DNA of 64,000 nucleotides from JADGHE01 sp035716025 (GTDB taxonomy: Bacteria > Pseudomonadota > Alphaproteobacteria > Rhizobiales > Xanthobacteraceae), in NCBI GenBank assembly GCA_035716025.1, contig DASTKH010000041.1:62001-126000 (forward strand), given 5' to 3'. The first letter of the stretch is position 1. The number at the start of each line of letters is the position of its first letter. This document shows positions 16,407 through 24,509 of this stretch, in pieces. The notes below the pieces were generated by a model. It made no database searches, was not told the DNA's origin, and saw nothing but the letters and a program-made list of their open reading frames with translations. The translations under genes and the position numbers were made by a program.

Positions 16407-17319
16407 CCTTATCCTCCCGGGAGAGTGCGAGCGCCGTCCGGTAGACCGCGGAACGCGACTCTCCCGTCACGACGGCGACTTCCGCAACGGCATCCTTCAG
16501 CGACACACGCCGAAGCGCCTTTCGCAGCCGTTCCTCGACCTCCCCCGGCTCCCGCGCCCCGCCTTCGGCAGGCGGCCCGATCACCACAACGATCTCGCCG
16601 CGCGGCGGCGGCGCGTCCGCGAAGGTCACGGCCAGGTCGGGCAGCGTGCCGCGGCGGATCTCCTCGTGCAGCTTCGTGAGTTCGCGCAGGACGCAGGCCG
16701 CCCGCGCGCCGAGGCCCGCGGCGAGATCGGCAAGCGTTGCAGCAAGCCGTGGGCCGGTCTCGAAGAACACGAGCGTCGTCGGAATCCGTGCGAGTGTCGC
16801 GATTCGCGTGCGCCGGGCCGCCGGCTTCGGCGGCAGGAAGCCCTCGAACGTAAAGCGGTCGGTCGGCAGCCCCGCGCTCGCGAGCGCAGCCAGCACGGCC
16901 GAAGCCCCCGGCACGGCGCTGACGGCAAAGCCTGCCTCCTGCGCCGCGCGCACGAGCTTGAAGCCGGGGTCGGAGACGAGCGGCGTGCCGGCATCGGATA
17001 CGAGCGCGACCGCGGCACCCTCGGCGAGCCGCCGCAGGATCTTCGGGCGGGCGACGGCGGCATTGTGCTCGTGATAGGGGGCAAGCGGTGTCTCGATTCC
17101 GTAATGATGCGTGAGCTTTCCGGTCACGCGCGTGTCTTCGCAGGCGATGAGGTCGGCGCCCGCGAGCGTTTCGAGGGCCCGCAGCGTGATGTCCCGCAGA
17201 TTGCCGATCGGCGTCGCCACGACATAGAGGCCGGGCGCGAGCGGCGGCGCTTCGACGGCCTGGCCCGCGAGCCGGTAGCGGCGCGGCCGCGCTGCCGTCT
17301 TGCCGCCCCCTTCCGCCAT
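16390..17319 (-). CDS. rsmI: 16S rRNA (cytidine-1402-2'-O)-methyltransferase
   Basis: The predicted protein has 309 residues. Typical RsmI segments are seen: LYVVATPIGNLRDITLRAL, ADLIACEDTRVTGKLTHHYGI, LVSDAGTPLVSDPGFKLV and FEGFLPPKPAARRTRI, with the C-terminal helix AVAEVAVVTGESRSAVYRTAL. The enzyme methylates the ribose of C1402 in the decoding centre using S-adenosylmethionine. ATG 17319 has GGGGA just upstream at useful spacing; an in-frame ATG at 17334 and a longer GTG reading at 17370 are alternatives. It is divergent from the LpoA-like lipoprotein gene, a neighbour relationship often seen in alphaproteobacteria. Confidence 0.95.
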   Translation of the reverse strand: MAEGGGKTAARPRRYRLAGQAVEAPPLAPGLYVVATPIGNLRDITLRALETLAGADLIACEDTRVTGKLTHHYGIETPLAPYHEHNAAVARPKILRRLAEGAAVALVSDAGTPLVSDPGFKLVRAAQEAGFAVSAVPGASAVLAALASAGLPTDRFTFEGFLPPKPAARRTRIATLARIPTTLVFFETGPRLAATLADLAAGLGARAACVLRELTKLHEEIRRGTLPDLAVTFADAPPPRGEIVVVIGPPAEGGAREPGEVEERLRKALRRVSLKDAVAEVAVVTGESRSAVYRTALALSREDKDEAPD

Positions 17320-17471
17320 GCTTTCCCCACGCATCGGCGCAATTGTAGTCGGCGCCCAGCGGGCCGTCACGCCACCGTGCTTGGCAGGGATCGGCCGATT
17401 CGATTAAGCATGACGCTGTGAGAGCGCGCACGGAACGGCTCGGCGCGGAACCACAGCAGGGGAGGTTCGTT

Positions 17472-18668
17472 TTGCCGCCCACGTGGAACCGGGGCTCGCG
17501 GCTGCGGCCCGACAGGCGATGGCTTCTCGGCAGCGTGTTGGCGGCCGCCTTCGCGCTCGCCGCCTGTTCCGGCGGAAGCCTGCCGCGCTTCGAGACGCAG
17601 CCCGCCACGCCGCAGGAGCCGGCGGCGATCGGCTCCGGCCAAGTCAAGGCCGCACTTATCCTGCCGCTCACGGGAAGCGGCAATGCCGGTCTGGTCGCCG
17701 CCGCCATGCGCAATGCGGCGGAGCTCGCCCTCAGCGAGTTCAACGCGCCGAACGTGCAGCTTCTCGTCAAGGACGACGGCGGCACCGCGCGCGGGGCACA
17801 GGCGGCGGCCGAGCAGGCGATCGGGGAGGGGGCCGAAATCATCATCGGCCCGCTGTTTGCGCAATCGGTCGCGGCGGTCGGCCAAGTGACGCGCGGGCGC
17901 AACATTCCGGTCATCGCCTTTTCGACCGATGCGAGCGTCGCCGCCCGCGGCGTCTATCTCCTGAGCTTTTTGCCCGAGTCCGACGTCACCCGCGTGCTCG
18001 ATTTTGCCGCGCAGCGGGGAAAACGCTCCTTCATTGCGCTGATACCCGACAACGCCTACGGCAATGTCGTCGATGCGGCGTTCCGCCAGGCCGTTGCGCG
18101 CCACGGCGGCCGCGTCGTGGCGCTCGAACGCTATGCGGCCGACGGCGGCCGGGCGGAAGAGGCGGTGCGCCGCGCCGCGCTCGCGGCCGGGCAGGCGGAT
18201 TCGGTCTTCCTTCCGGGGGAATCGCAGGCGGTCGTTCCGGTGGCGGAGGCGCTTTCGACCGCGGTTCCCAATCTGCGGCGGCTGCAGTTCCTCGGCACCG
18301 GGCTGTGGGACGATCCGCGCGTCTATGCCAATGCGACCTTGCAGGACGGATGGTTCGCGGCGCCCGATTCGCGCGGCTTCAAGGGCTTTGCGGCCCGCTA
18401 CAAAAAGCGCTACGGGGAGGACCCGCTGCGCGCGGCTTCGCTTGCGTATGACGCGGTGTCGCTCGTTGCGGCGCTCGTGAAGACGCAGGGCGCGCAGCGT
18501 TTCGCCGAACAGACCCTCACCAATCCTTCGGGCTTCTCGGGCATCGACGGCATTTTCCGCTTCCGGCCCGACGGCACGAACGAGCGCGGCCTTGCGGTAA
18601 TGCGCGTGACGCCGAGCGGCCCGCAGCCGGTGAGCCCCGCGCCGCGCACCTTTCCCGGACAGACGTGA
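17472..18668 (+). CDS. LpoA-like lipoprotein (penicillin-binding protein activator)
   Basis: The predicted protein has 398 residues. TTG 17472 is preferred because AGGGGAGG (17457-17464) lies seven bases upstream; GTG 17418 has none. A lipoprotein signal is clear: the lipobox LAAC ends at Cys32. The rest is a periplasmic binding-protein fold of the Peripla_BP_6 type: VKAALILPLTGSGNAGL, EIIIGPLFAQSVAAV and IPVIAFSTDASVAARGVYLL. Members next to rsmI are annotated as LpoA-type activators of peptidoglycan synthases, anchored in the outer membrane. An amino-acid receptor role is the alternative, but the lipid anchor, the absence of transporter genes and the location favour LpoA. Confidence 0.82.
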   Translation: MPPTWNRGSRLRPDRRWLLGSVLAAAFALAACSGGSLPRFETQPATPQEPAAIGSGQVKAALILPLTGSGNAGLVAAAMRNAAELALSEFNAPNVQLLVKDDGGTARGAQAAAEQAIGEGAEIIIGPLFAQSVAAVGQVTRGRNIPVIAFSTDASVAARGVYLLSFLPESDVTRVLDFAAQRGKRSFIALIPDNAYGNVVDAAFRQAVARHGGRVVALERYAADGGRAEEAVRRAALAAGQADSVFLPGESQAVVPVAEALSTAVPNLRRLQFLGTGLWDDPRVYANATLQDGWFAAPDSRGFKGFAARYKKRYGEDPLRAASLAYDAVSLVAALVKTQGAQRFAEQTLTNPSGFSGIDGIFRFRPDGTNERGLAVMRVTPSGPQPVSPAPRTFPGQT

Positions 18669-18733
18669 GAGCGGGGCGGGGGAGGCAGCCCGCCGAAGGG
18701 CGGCGCGGCAAGACCTTGAATTCCGGGAATCGT

Positions 18734-19894
18734 TTACGCCGCGAGGTCGGCGACGATCGCGTCGAGCACCGGGAAGCCCGCCCGGGTGACGCGCAGGCGG
18801 CCGTCGGGCGTGCGCTCGACAAACCCCTCCGCCTCGAGATCGGCGATGCGCGCGGGGTCGAGCGGAAAGCCTGCGAGGGCGGCAAAGCGGGCGGGGTCGA
18901 TGCCCTCCGCGAGCCGCAGGCCCATCAGCAAGAATTCGTCGGCACGCTCGCCGCGGCTCAGGGCTTCGTCGGTCACGAGCCCGTGGCCCGTCTCTTCCAC
19001 GCGCGCAAGCCACGCTTCCGGCCGCCTCTCGGTTGCCGTCGCGTGGCGCACGCCGGCGATGTCAAGCCGGCCGTGGGCGCCGGGGCCGACGCCCGCATAT
19101 TCGCCCGCGCGCCAATAGAGCAGGTTGTGTCGGCACTCGGCCCCCGGCCGCGCATGGTTGGAAATCTCATAGGCGGGCAGCCCGTGCCGATCGCAGACCT
19201 CCTGGGTCGTGTCGTAGAGGGCGCGCGCGGCCTCTTCCTCCGGCACGGCAAGCTTGCCGGCCGCGGCGAGCGCGGCAAACGGTGTGTCGTCCTCGATGGT
19301 AAGCTGATAAAGCGACAGGTGCTCGCTCGCCTCGCCGATCGCGCGCTCGAGCTCTCGCCGCCAAGCGGCCGGGGTCTGGCCCGGGCGCGCATAGATGAGA
19401 TCGAAGGAGGCGCGCGCGAAGATCGCGCGGGCGACCTTGACGGCAGACAGCGCCTCCGCGGCCGTATGCAGGCGGCCGAGCGCGGCAAGCGCCGCGTCGT
19501 CGAGCGCCTGCACGCCGAGCGATACGCGGTTGACGCCGGCCGTCCGGTAGCCGCGAAAGCGTCCGGCCTCGACGCTCGTCGGATTGGCTTCGAGGGTGAC
19601 CTCCACGTCGGGCGCGACTGTCCAGTGGCGCGCGATCGCCTCGAGGATTGCGCCCACGGTCGCGGGCTGCATCAGCGAAGGCGTGCCGCCGCCGAAGAAG
19701 ATGGTGGAGACCGTGCGGGCGCCCGTGCGCGCGGCGGTGGCCGCGATCTCGGCGCTAAAGGCGCGCACATAGCGCGCTTCGTCGATCCCGCCATGCCGCA
19801 CATGGCTGTTGAAGTCGCAATACGGGCATTTCGACAGGCAGAACGGCCAATGCACATAAACGCCGAAGGGCCCGGGACTCGCCGAATCCGTCAT
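18734..19894 (-). CDS. hemW: Radical SAM heme chaperone HemW
   Basis: The predicted protein has 386 residues. The start FGVYVHWPFCLSKCPYCDFN carries the radical SAM cysteines Cys19, Cys23 and Cys26; GGGTPSLM, the ELTLEANP-like VEVTLEANPTSVE and NRVSLGVQALDD follow, all typical of HemW rather than of HemN, because the enzyme-specific HemN features are absent. It probably binds heme and hands it to target enzymes. It lies 54 bases after rdgB in the same direction and is the last gene of the rph-rdgB-hemW run. Confidence 0.94.
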   Translation of the reverse strand: MTDSASPGPFGVYVHWPFCLSKCPYCDFNSHVRHGGIDEARYVRAFSAEIAATAARTGARTVSTIFFGGGTPSLMQPATVGAILEAIARHWTVAPDVEVTLEANPTSVEAGRFRGYRTAGVNRVSLGVQALDDAALAALGRLHTAAEALSAVKVARAIFARASFDLIYARPGQTPAAWRRELERAIGEASEHLSLYQLTIEDDTPFAALAAAGKLAVPEEEAARALYDTTQEVCDRHGLPAYEISNHARPGAECRHNLLYWRAGEYAGVGPGAHGRLDIAGVRHATATERRPEAWLARVEETGHGLVTDEALSRGERADEFLLMGLRLAEGIDPARFAALAGFPLDPARIADLEAEGFVERTPDGRLRVTRAGFPVLDAIVADLAA

Positions 19895-19948
19895 GCGGAC
19901 AGCATAACCCAGCTTCGGGGCGCTTGGCGCGGCCCGGACGGGCCGATC

Positions 19949-20587
19949 TCACGGGCGGCCAAGACAGGCCTCCGCCAGCTTGAGGAAGGCGCGGGCACGG
20001 TGCGAAAGGCCGCGGCCGCGCGGCGGCAGGCGGTTCTTCTCCTCGTTGGTCATCTCGCCGAAGGTTCGGTCGAATCCGTCCGGCAGGAACATGGGATCGT
20101 ACCCGAAGCCGCGCGTCCCGCGCGGCGGCCATACCAGGGTGCCGGCGACGGCGGCCTCGAATTCCTCGCGATGCCCGTCCGGCCAGGCGACGCAGAGCGC
20201 CGAGACGAAGTGCGCGCGCCGTGCTTCCGGCCGCGTCGCCTTGCGCGCCTGAAGCGCCTCCTCGACCTTCTTCATCGCCGCGGCGAAATCCTTCTCCGGC
20301 CCCGCCCAGCGCGCCGAATGGATGCCGGGCTCGCCGCCGAGCGCCTCGACCGCAAGGCCGGAATCGTCCGCGAAAGCGGCCATGCGGGTCGCTTTTGCGG
20401 CCGCCATCGCCTTGATGCGGGCGTTCTCCATGAAGGTCGTGCCGGTCTCGTCCGGCTCCGGCAGATTGAGCTTGGCGGCGGAGACGCCTTCGATCCCGTA
20501 CGGGACGAGCATTTCCCGCATTTCGACGAGCTTGCCGGGATTGTGGGTCGCGATCACCAGCCGTCCGGTAATGAGGCGATGGCGCAT
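19949..20587 (-). CDS. rdgB: RdgB/HAM1 non-canonical purine NTP pyrophosphatase
   Basis: The predicted protein has 212 residues. The family signature is complete: LVIATHNPGKLVEM (10-23), TFMENARIKA, FADDSGLAVEALGGEPGIHSAR in two parts, and GFGYDPMFLPDG near residue 160. It removes ITP, XTP and their deoxy forms from the nucleotide pool, giving the monophosphate and pyrophosphate. The start codon lies only seven bases after the stop of rph, so the two are cotranscribed. Confidence 0.95.
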   Translation of the reverse strand: MRHRLITGRLVIATHNPGKLVEMREMLVPYGIEGVSAAKLNLPEPDETGTTFMENARIKAMAAAKATRMAAFADDSGLAVEALGGEPGIHSARWAGPEKDFAAAMKKVEEALQARKATRPEARRAHFVSALCVAWPDGHREEFEAAVAGTLVWPPRGTRGFGYDPMFLPDGFDRTFGEMTNEEKNRLPPRGRGLSHRARAFLKLAEACLGRP

Positions 20588-20594
20588 GGGTCCG

Positions 20595-21308
20595 CTACAT
20601 CACGGCGAGCTTCTGCAGCTCGACGAGCTTGGCGATGCCCTTGCGGGCATGCGCGAGCAGGGCGAGCAGTTCGGCTTCGGTAAACGGGGTCTTCTCGGCC
20701 GTGCCCTGCACCTCGATGAGCCGGCCGTCGCCGGTCATGACGAAATTGGCGTCCGTCTCGGCCGCCGAATCCTCCGCATAGTCGAGGTCGAGCACGGGAG
20801 CGCCACCGAAGATGCCGCAGGAGATGGCGGCGACATGGTCGCGCAACGGGTTCACCCGCAGCATGTCGCGCGCCCGCATCCAGGAGAAGCAGTCGGACAG
20901 CGCGACCCAGGCGCCGGTGATCGCGGCGGTGCGGGTGCCGCCGTCCGCCTGGATGACGTCGCAGTCGACGGTGATCTGCCGCTCCCCGAGGGCCTCGAGG
21001 TCGACGACGGCGCGCAGCGCACGGCCGATGAGGCGCTGGATCTCGAGCGTGCGGCCGCCCTGGCGGCCGGTCGACGCCTCGCGCCGCGTGCGTTCGATCG
21101 TCGCGCGCGGCAGCATGCCGTATTCGGCGGTCACCCAGCCGCGCTGCTGGCCCTTGAGCCAGGGCGGCAAGCGGTCCTCCACGGTCGCCGTCACCAGCAC
21201 ATGCGTGTCGCCGAACTTCACGAAACACGACCCCTCGGCGTATTTGACGACGCCGCGGTCGAGCGTAACCGGGCGCATCTCGTCCGGTTGGCGGCGGCTC
21301 GGCCGCAT
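20595..21308 (-). CDS. rph: Ribonuclease PH
   Basis: The predicted protein has 237 residues, the normal length. Family segments are MRPSRRQPDEMRPV, EGSCFVKFGDTHVLVTATVED, WVTAEYGMLPRAT, GRTLEIQRLIGRALRAVVD and QADGGTRTAAITGA. The phosphate-using 3'-to-5' exonuclease trims tRNA 3' ends. The start at ATG 21308 leaves a 156-base divergent gap to hrcA, a pairing common in alphaproteobacteria. Confidence 0.96.
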   Translation of the reverse strand: MRPSRRQPDEMRPVTLDRGVVKYAEGSCFVKFGDTHVLVTATVEDRLPPWLKGQQRGWVTAEYGMLPRATIERTRREASTGRQGGRTLEIQRLIGRALRAVVDLEALGERQITVDCDVIQADGGTRTAAITGAWVALSDCFSWMRARDMLRVNPLRDHVAAISCGIFGGAPVLDLDYAEDSAAETDANFVMTGDGRLIEVQGTAEKTPFTEAELLALLAHARKGIAKLVELQKLAVM

Positions 21309-21464
21309 GTTCGCAATCTCCTGCTCGTGCCGATCGAAGCGATCTTCGGCTGGCTTTTAGGGGGGGAGCGGCCGGCGGGCAAGGCCGGTCTTGAACTTCC
21401 CGGCCGCAATGGACAATTGTGCGGCCGCGAGCTCGCTTCGCAACGCCCGGGGGTGCCGTCGCCC

Positions 21465-22544
21465 GTGAATCAGGACGTCTCGACCAACGCGCCGCGAATG
21501 GGAGTGATCCAGCTCAACGAGCGATCGCGCGAGATTTTTCGCCAGATCGTCGAGAGCTACCTGTCCACCGGAGAGCCGGTCGGTTCGCGCAATCTGTCGC
21601 GCATGATCCCGCTGACTCTGTCGCCGGCCTCGGTGCGCAACGTCATGTCGGACCTCGAGCAGCTCGGGCTCATCTATGCCCCGCACACCTCGGCCGGGCG
21701 GCTGCCGACCGAGCGGGGGCTGCGCTTCTTCGTCGATTCGCTCATGGAGATCGGCGATGTGAGCGAAAATGATCGGCGCGAGATCGAGGCGCGCGTTGCC
21801 GCCTCCGGAAAGTCCATCGAAGCGGTGCTGAACGAGGCCTCCGGCATGCTCTCGGGGCTCACGCGCGCGGCCGGCGTGGTGCTCGCGCAGAAGGTCAACG
21901 CGCCGCTTAAGCATATCGAATTCGTCCGCCTCGAACCGGAGCGGGCGCTCGCGGTCCTGGTCTCCGAGGACGGGCAGGTCGAGAACCGTATCGTCAGCGT
22001 TCCGCCGGATCTCCCCACCTCTTCGCTCATCGAGGCGAGCAATTTTCTCAATGCCCGGATTCGCGGCCGCACGCTCGCAGGGGCAAAGGAGGAACTGGAA
22101 AGAGCGCTCGAAGCCGACCGCGCGCAGCTTGATCAGCTCACCCAGAAATTCATTGCTGCGGGGCTCGCGAGCTGGTCCGGCGGCGAACGCGAGGAACGCA
22201 AGCTCATCGTGCGCGGACACGCCAATCTGCTCGAGGATCTGCATGCGCTTGAGGACCTCGAACGGGTGCGCCTGTTGTTCGACGAGCTTGAAACCAAGCG
22301 GGGGGTCATCGACCTGCTGGGTCGCGCCGAGAAGGCGGACGGGGTGCGCATCTTCATCGGCTCGGAGAACAACCTGTTTTCCCTCTCCGGCTCCTCCACC
22401 ATCGTCGCGCCGTATCGGGACGGGACCGGCCGGATCATCGGGGTGATCGGCGTCATCGGTCCGACCCGTGTCAACTATGCCCGTATCATTCCGATGGTTG
22501 ACTTCACATCGCGTGTGGTCAGCAAGCTGCTCGCGGGCAGCTGA
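21465..22544 (+). CDS. hrcA: Heat-inducible transcription repressor HrcA
   Basis: The predicted protein has about 359 residues. The N-terminal winged helix begins with QLNERSREIFRQIVESYLST, followed by GEPVGSRNLSR, LSPASVRNVMSDLEQLGLI and HTSAGRLPTERGLRFFVD, all strongly typical. The C-terminal GAF-like domain ends with GSENNLFSLSGSS and GVIGVIGPTRVNYARIIPMV. HrcA represses chaperone genes by binding CIRCE, but no CIRCE element is visible here near hrcA, grpE, dnaK or dnaJ; its target (often groESL) is presumably elsewhere. The start is uncertain: GTG 21465 gives the usual length before LNERS, while GTG 21453 and ATG 21498 are alternatives. It is followed by grpE. Confidence 0.95.
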   Translation: MNQDVSTNAPRMGVIQLNERSREIFRQIVESYLSTGEPVGSRNLSRMIPLTLSPASVRNVMSDLEQLGLIYAPHTSAGRLPTERGLRFFVDSLMEIGDVSENDRREIEARVAASGKSIEAVLNEASGMLSGLTRAAGVVLAQKVNAPLKHIEFVRLEPERALAVLVSEDGQVENRIVSVPPDLPTSSLIEASNFLNARIRGRTLAGAKEELERALEADRAQLDQLTQKFIAAGLASWSGGEREERKLIVRGHANLLEDLHALEDLERVRLLFDELETKRGVIDLLGRAEKADGVRIFIGSENNLFSLSGSSTIVAPYRDGTGRIIGVIGVIGPTRVNYARIIPMVDFTSRVVSKLLAGS

Positions 22545-22577
22545 CTCACCGCCCGCGCGGGGGGCCGGCGCGCCCTG

Positions 22578-22606
22578 CTTGATTTTTGCCGACCAAGCCC
22601 TGATAT
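22578..22606 (+). promoter_or_regulatory. RpoH-like promoter candidate for grpE
   Basis: CTTG (22578-22581), a 17-base gap and CCTGATAT (22599-22606) resemble the alphaproteobacterial heat-shock promoter CTTG-N17-CYTATNT, with one extra G in the -10 region. It sits in the 98-base gap between hrcA and grpE and matches the candidate before dnaK in layout. Confidence 0.45.
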
Positions 22607-22642
22607 GCGCCGCAGACCTGGTATGCGAGCGACAGGACAAGG

Positions 22643-23326
22643 ATGAAAATGGAAAATCGCGCGGATCCACCCGCCGCGACCGAGAATGGTGAAGGGGTAG
22701 CGGACACCGCGGCGCCCGCAAATGGGCCTGCGGCGAAAGACAGCGTGAAGGCGCCGGAGGCGCCGCCGCAGCCGCAGGCCGGCGAGGCCGCAGCGCCTCA
22801 AGACAAGGAGGCGGCCGATGCGAAGGAAACCGTCGATTTTCGCGACCGTTGGCTGCGCGCGCTCGCCGAGATGGAAAATCTCCGGCGCCGCACCGAACGC
22901 GAGATCGCCGACGCGCGCGCCTATGGGATCGCCGCCTTCGCTCGCGACATGATCAGTGTCGCCGACAATATGCGACGCGCGCTCGCCGCCACGCCTGCCG
23001 AATTGCGCCAAAGCGCCGAAGCCGGCGTCAAGTCGCTGATCGACGGTGTCGAACTCACCGAACGCGAACTTGCCAAGGCGCTGGAGAAGCACGGCATCCG
23101 CCGGCTCGAGCCGATGGGGCAGAAATTCGATCCGCATCTCCACCAGGCGATGCTGGAAGTGCCGGACGAATCGGTGCCGGCCGGTACGGTCGTGCAGGTG
23201 ATGCAGGACGGCTACACGATCGGCGAGCGCGTGTTGCGCCCGGCGCTCGTCGGCGTCGCCAAGGGCGGGCCGAAGCCCACGCCTGTCGCCGAGTCCGCCA
23301 ACGACAATTCTGAGAAGGCCGAATAG
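22643..23326 (+). CDS. grpE: Nucleotide exchange factor GrpE
   Basis: The predicted protein has 227 residues. The first 60 residues are low in complexity (alanine, proline, glutamate). The coiled-coil then begins with DRWLRALAEMENLRRRTER, and the beta domain shows the family signature: FDPHLHQAMLEVPDESVPAG, VVQVMQDGYTIGERVLRPALV. It releases ADP from DnaK. Two ATG codons, 22643 and 22649, lie six bases apart; AAGGA at 22638-22642 fits the second better. The gene is separated from dnaK-dnaJ by about 3.9 kb. Confidence 0.95.
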   Translation: MKMENRADPPAATENGEGVADTAAPANGPAAKDSVKAPEAPPQPQAGEAAAPQDKEAADAKETVDFRDRWLRALAEMENLRRRTEREIADARAYGIAAFARDMISVADNMRRALAATPAELRQSAEAGVKSLIDGVELTERELAKALEKHGIRRLEPMGQKFDPHLHQAMLEVPDESVPAGTVVQVMQDGYTIGERVLRPALVGVAKGGPKPTPVAESANDNSEKAE

Positions 23327-23726
23327 TCCGTTCCGCCGGAGGGCCGCGCAAGCCGCACGCCGTTTGCCTCCTCCCGCAAGGGTCCCCCGCGAGCGGGGAG
23401 AGGGAGAGGGCGCGGCAGGGGCTCGGCCTCTCTGCCGCTCAGCGGGTCGGGGGGAGCCGGAGTGAGGCGGCGGGCCAACGTCCTTCACCTCTTCCTGGAA
23501 GGGGGCGCGAAGCGCACCGGGTGAGAGGTGCGTTCTTGCCGGAGCGGCCTCTGTTTGCGTCCGCGACGGCGGCGACAATCGCCCCGCCGCCTTCACCGTC
23601 GGCACCGCCCCCGCCGACCCTTTCATTGGACTAGTTATAAACTATTGAAATAATTGTATTTTTCCTTGACCGGCGGGGCGCTCCCGCGGTCAATTCGCGG
23701 GCGTCTTTCGTGGACCGGAGCCCGCA
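23327..23726. repeat. Repeat-rich gap with REP-like palindrome and AT-rich end
   Basis: This 400-base gap between grpE and the imelysin-like gene holds no credible gene. Bases 23385-23398 form CCCCGC-GA-GCGGGG within a purine-rich flank (GGGGAGAGGGAGAGGG), the look of intergenic palindromes common in Hyphomicrobiales. Around 23416-23438 GGCAG and CTGCC can pair, and 23483-23530 contains CACCTC and GGTGAG pieces of the same type of element. A related palindrome lies after gpmA (33542-33571). The last 100 bases change sharply to AT-rich DNA (23625-23668). Confidence 0.55.
23633..23668 (+). promoter_or_regulatory. AT-rich operator-like element before imelysin-like gene
   Basis: TAGTT (23633-23637) and AACTA (23641-23645) form an inverted repeat around ATA, in a run of about 40 bases that is strongly AT-rich against a GC-rich background. 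A promoter is likely in this stretch, although I cannot fix one -10 and -35 pair. Because the downstream genes resemble iron-related genes, an Irr, Fur or RirA-type site is possible, but the sequence does not match any consensus that I can state with confidence. Confidence 0.45.
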
Positions 23727-24509
23727 ATGTTGCTCGTTCGTCTGACCGTCTTCGCCGCCCTCTTGCTTCTCGCCGCGCCGGCGGCCCGGGCGCAATCTCT
23801 CGCCGAGGGGGCCCAAGCCTACAAGCCCTTCGTGGTTGCGCGCGCGAGCGCGGCGGTTGCCGCCGCCAAGGCGCTCGAGGATGCCGCGAAAGCCGGCGAC
23901 GTGAAGGCGGCGCAGGCGGCCTGGATCCGCTCGCGCGAAGGCTGGGAGGCGATCGAGCCCATCACAAGCGAATTCTTCGCAAAGTTCGACGCGGCCATTG
24001 ATGCTTGGCCCGATGCCACGCAAGGATACCATGCGATTGAGGCACCTCTGTTCGCCGGCAAGCGCGACGGGCTCGGGCTCAAGGCCGAGAAGCTCGCGGC
24101 CGACCTTGCGTCCTTCGCCAAGGCAGTTGGCGCGCCGCGCTTCCGCTTCGCCCCGCAGGGCCTGCTCAACGGCGCCGCCAAGCTCGCTTACGAGGTGGGC
24201 GAGAACAAATCGAAAGGCGGCGAGTCGCCTTTTGCCGCGACCTCGCACCGCGACCTGCAGGCGAACGCGGAAGGGCTGGAGACGCTCTATGTCCGCGTGT
24301 TCGATCCCGTTCTCGGCAAGCGCGATGCCGAGCTTGCGAGCCTGATCCGTGAGAAACTTGCGCAGCTCAAGCGGCTCGTCGCGGTCGACGACCTCAAGAG
24401 TCTCGACCAGCCGGCGCTGCATCGAACGGGGGAGGAGCTTGCGGTGCTGCTGCAGACGGCGGCGCCGAAACTCAAGCTCAAGAAGCCCGCAATCGGCGAG
24501 GCGCGGTGA
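23727..24509 (+). CDS. Imelysin/EfeO-like periplasmic protein
   Basis: The predicted protein has 260 residues. Residues 1-22 form a signal peptide ending in ARA before Q23. The mature part is helical and shows the imelysin-family GxHxIE motif (100-105, GYHAIE, with His102 and Glu105) and an SHRDLQANAEGLETLY segment typical of EfeO. EfeO and other imelysin-like proteins take part in iron uptake at the periplasm; a peptidase role was proposed for the family but is weakly supported. No cupredoxin domain is present, so it is a short EfeO-like form. The next gene starts immediately after the TGA stop and in the same frame, so tight coupling is expected. Confidence 0.8.
   Translation: MLLVRLTVFAALLLLAAPAARAQSLAEGAQAYKPFVVARASAAVAAAKALEDAAKAGDVKAAQAAWIRSREGWEAIEPITSEFFAKFDAAIDAWPDATQGYHAIEAPLFAGKRDGLGLKAEKLAADLASFAKAVGAPRFRFAPQGLLNGAAKLAYEVGENKSKGGESPFAATSHRDLQANAEGLETLYVRVFDPVLGKRDAELASLIREKLAQLKRLVAVDDLKSLDQPALHRTGEELAVLLQTAAPKLKLKKPAIGEAR

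Noticed and set aside
21309..21464. CIRCE element before hrcA
   Set aside because: No TTAGCACTC-N9-GAGTGCTAA or close relative was found here, before grpE or before dnaK. CTTGAA at 21390 lacks a proper -10 partner.
24507..24509. TGA between imelysin and peroxidase genes as a selenocysteine codon
   Set aside because: A start codon with a good signal-type N-terminus follows directly, and I see no SECIS-like hairpin just after the TGA.
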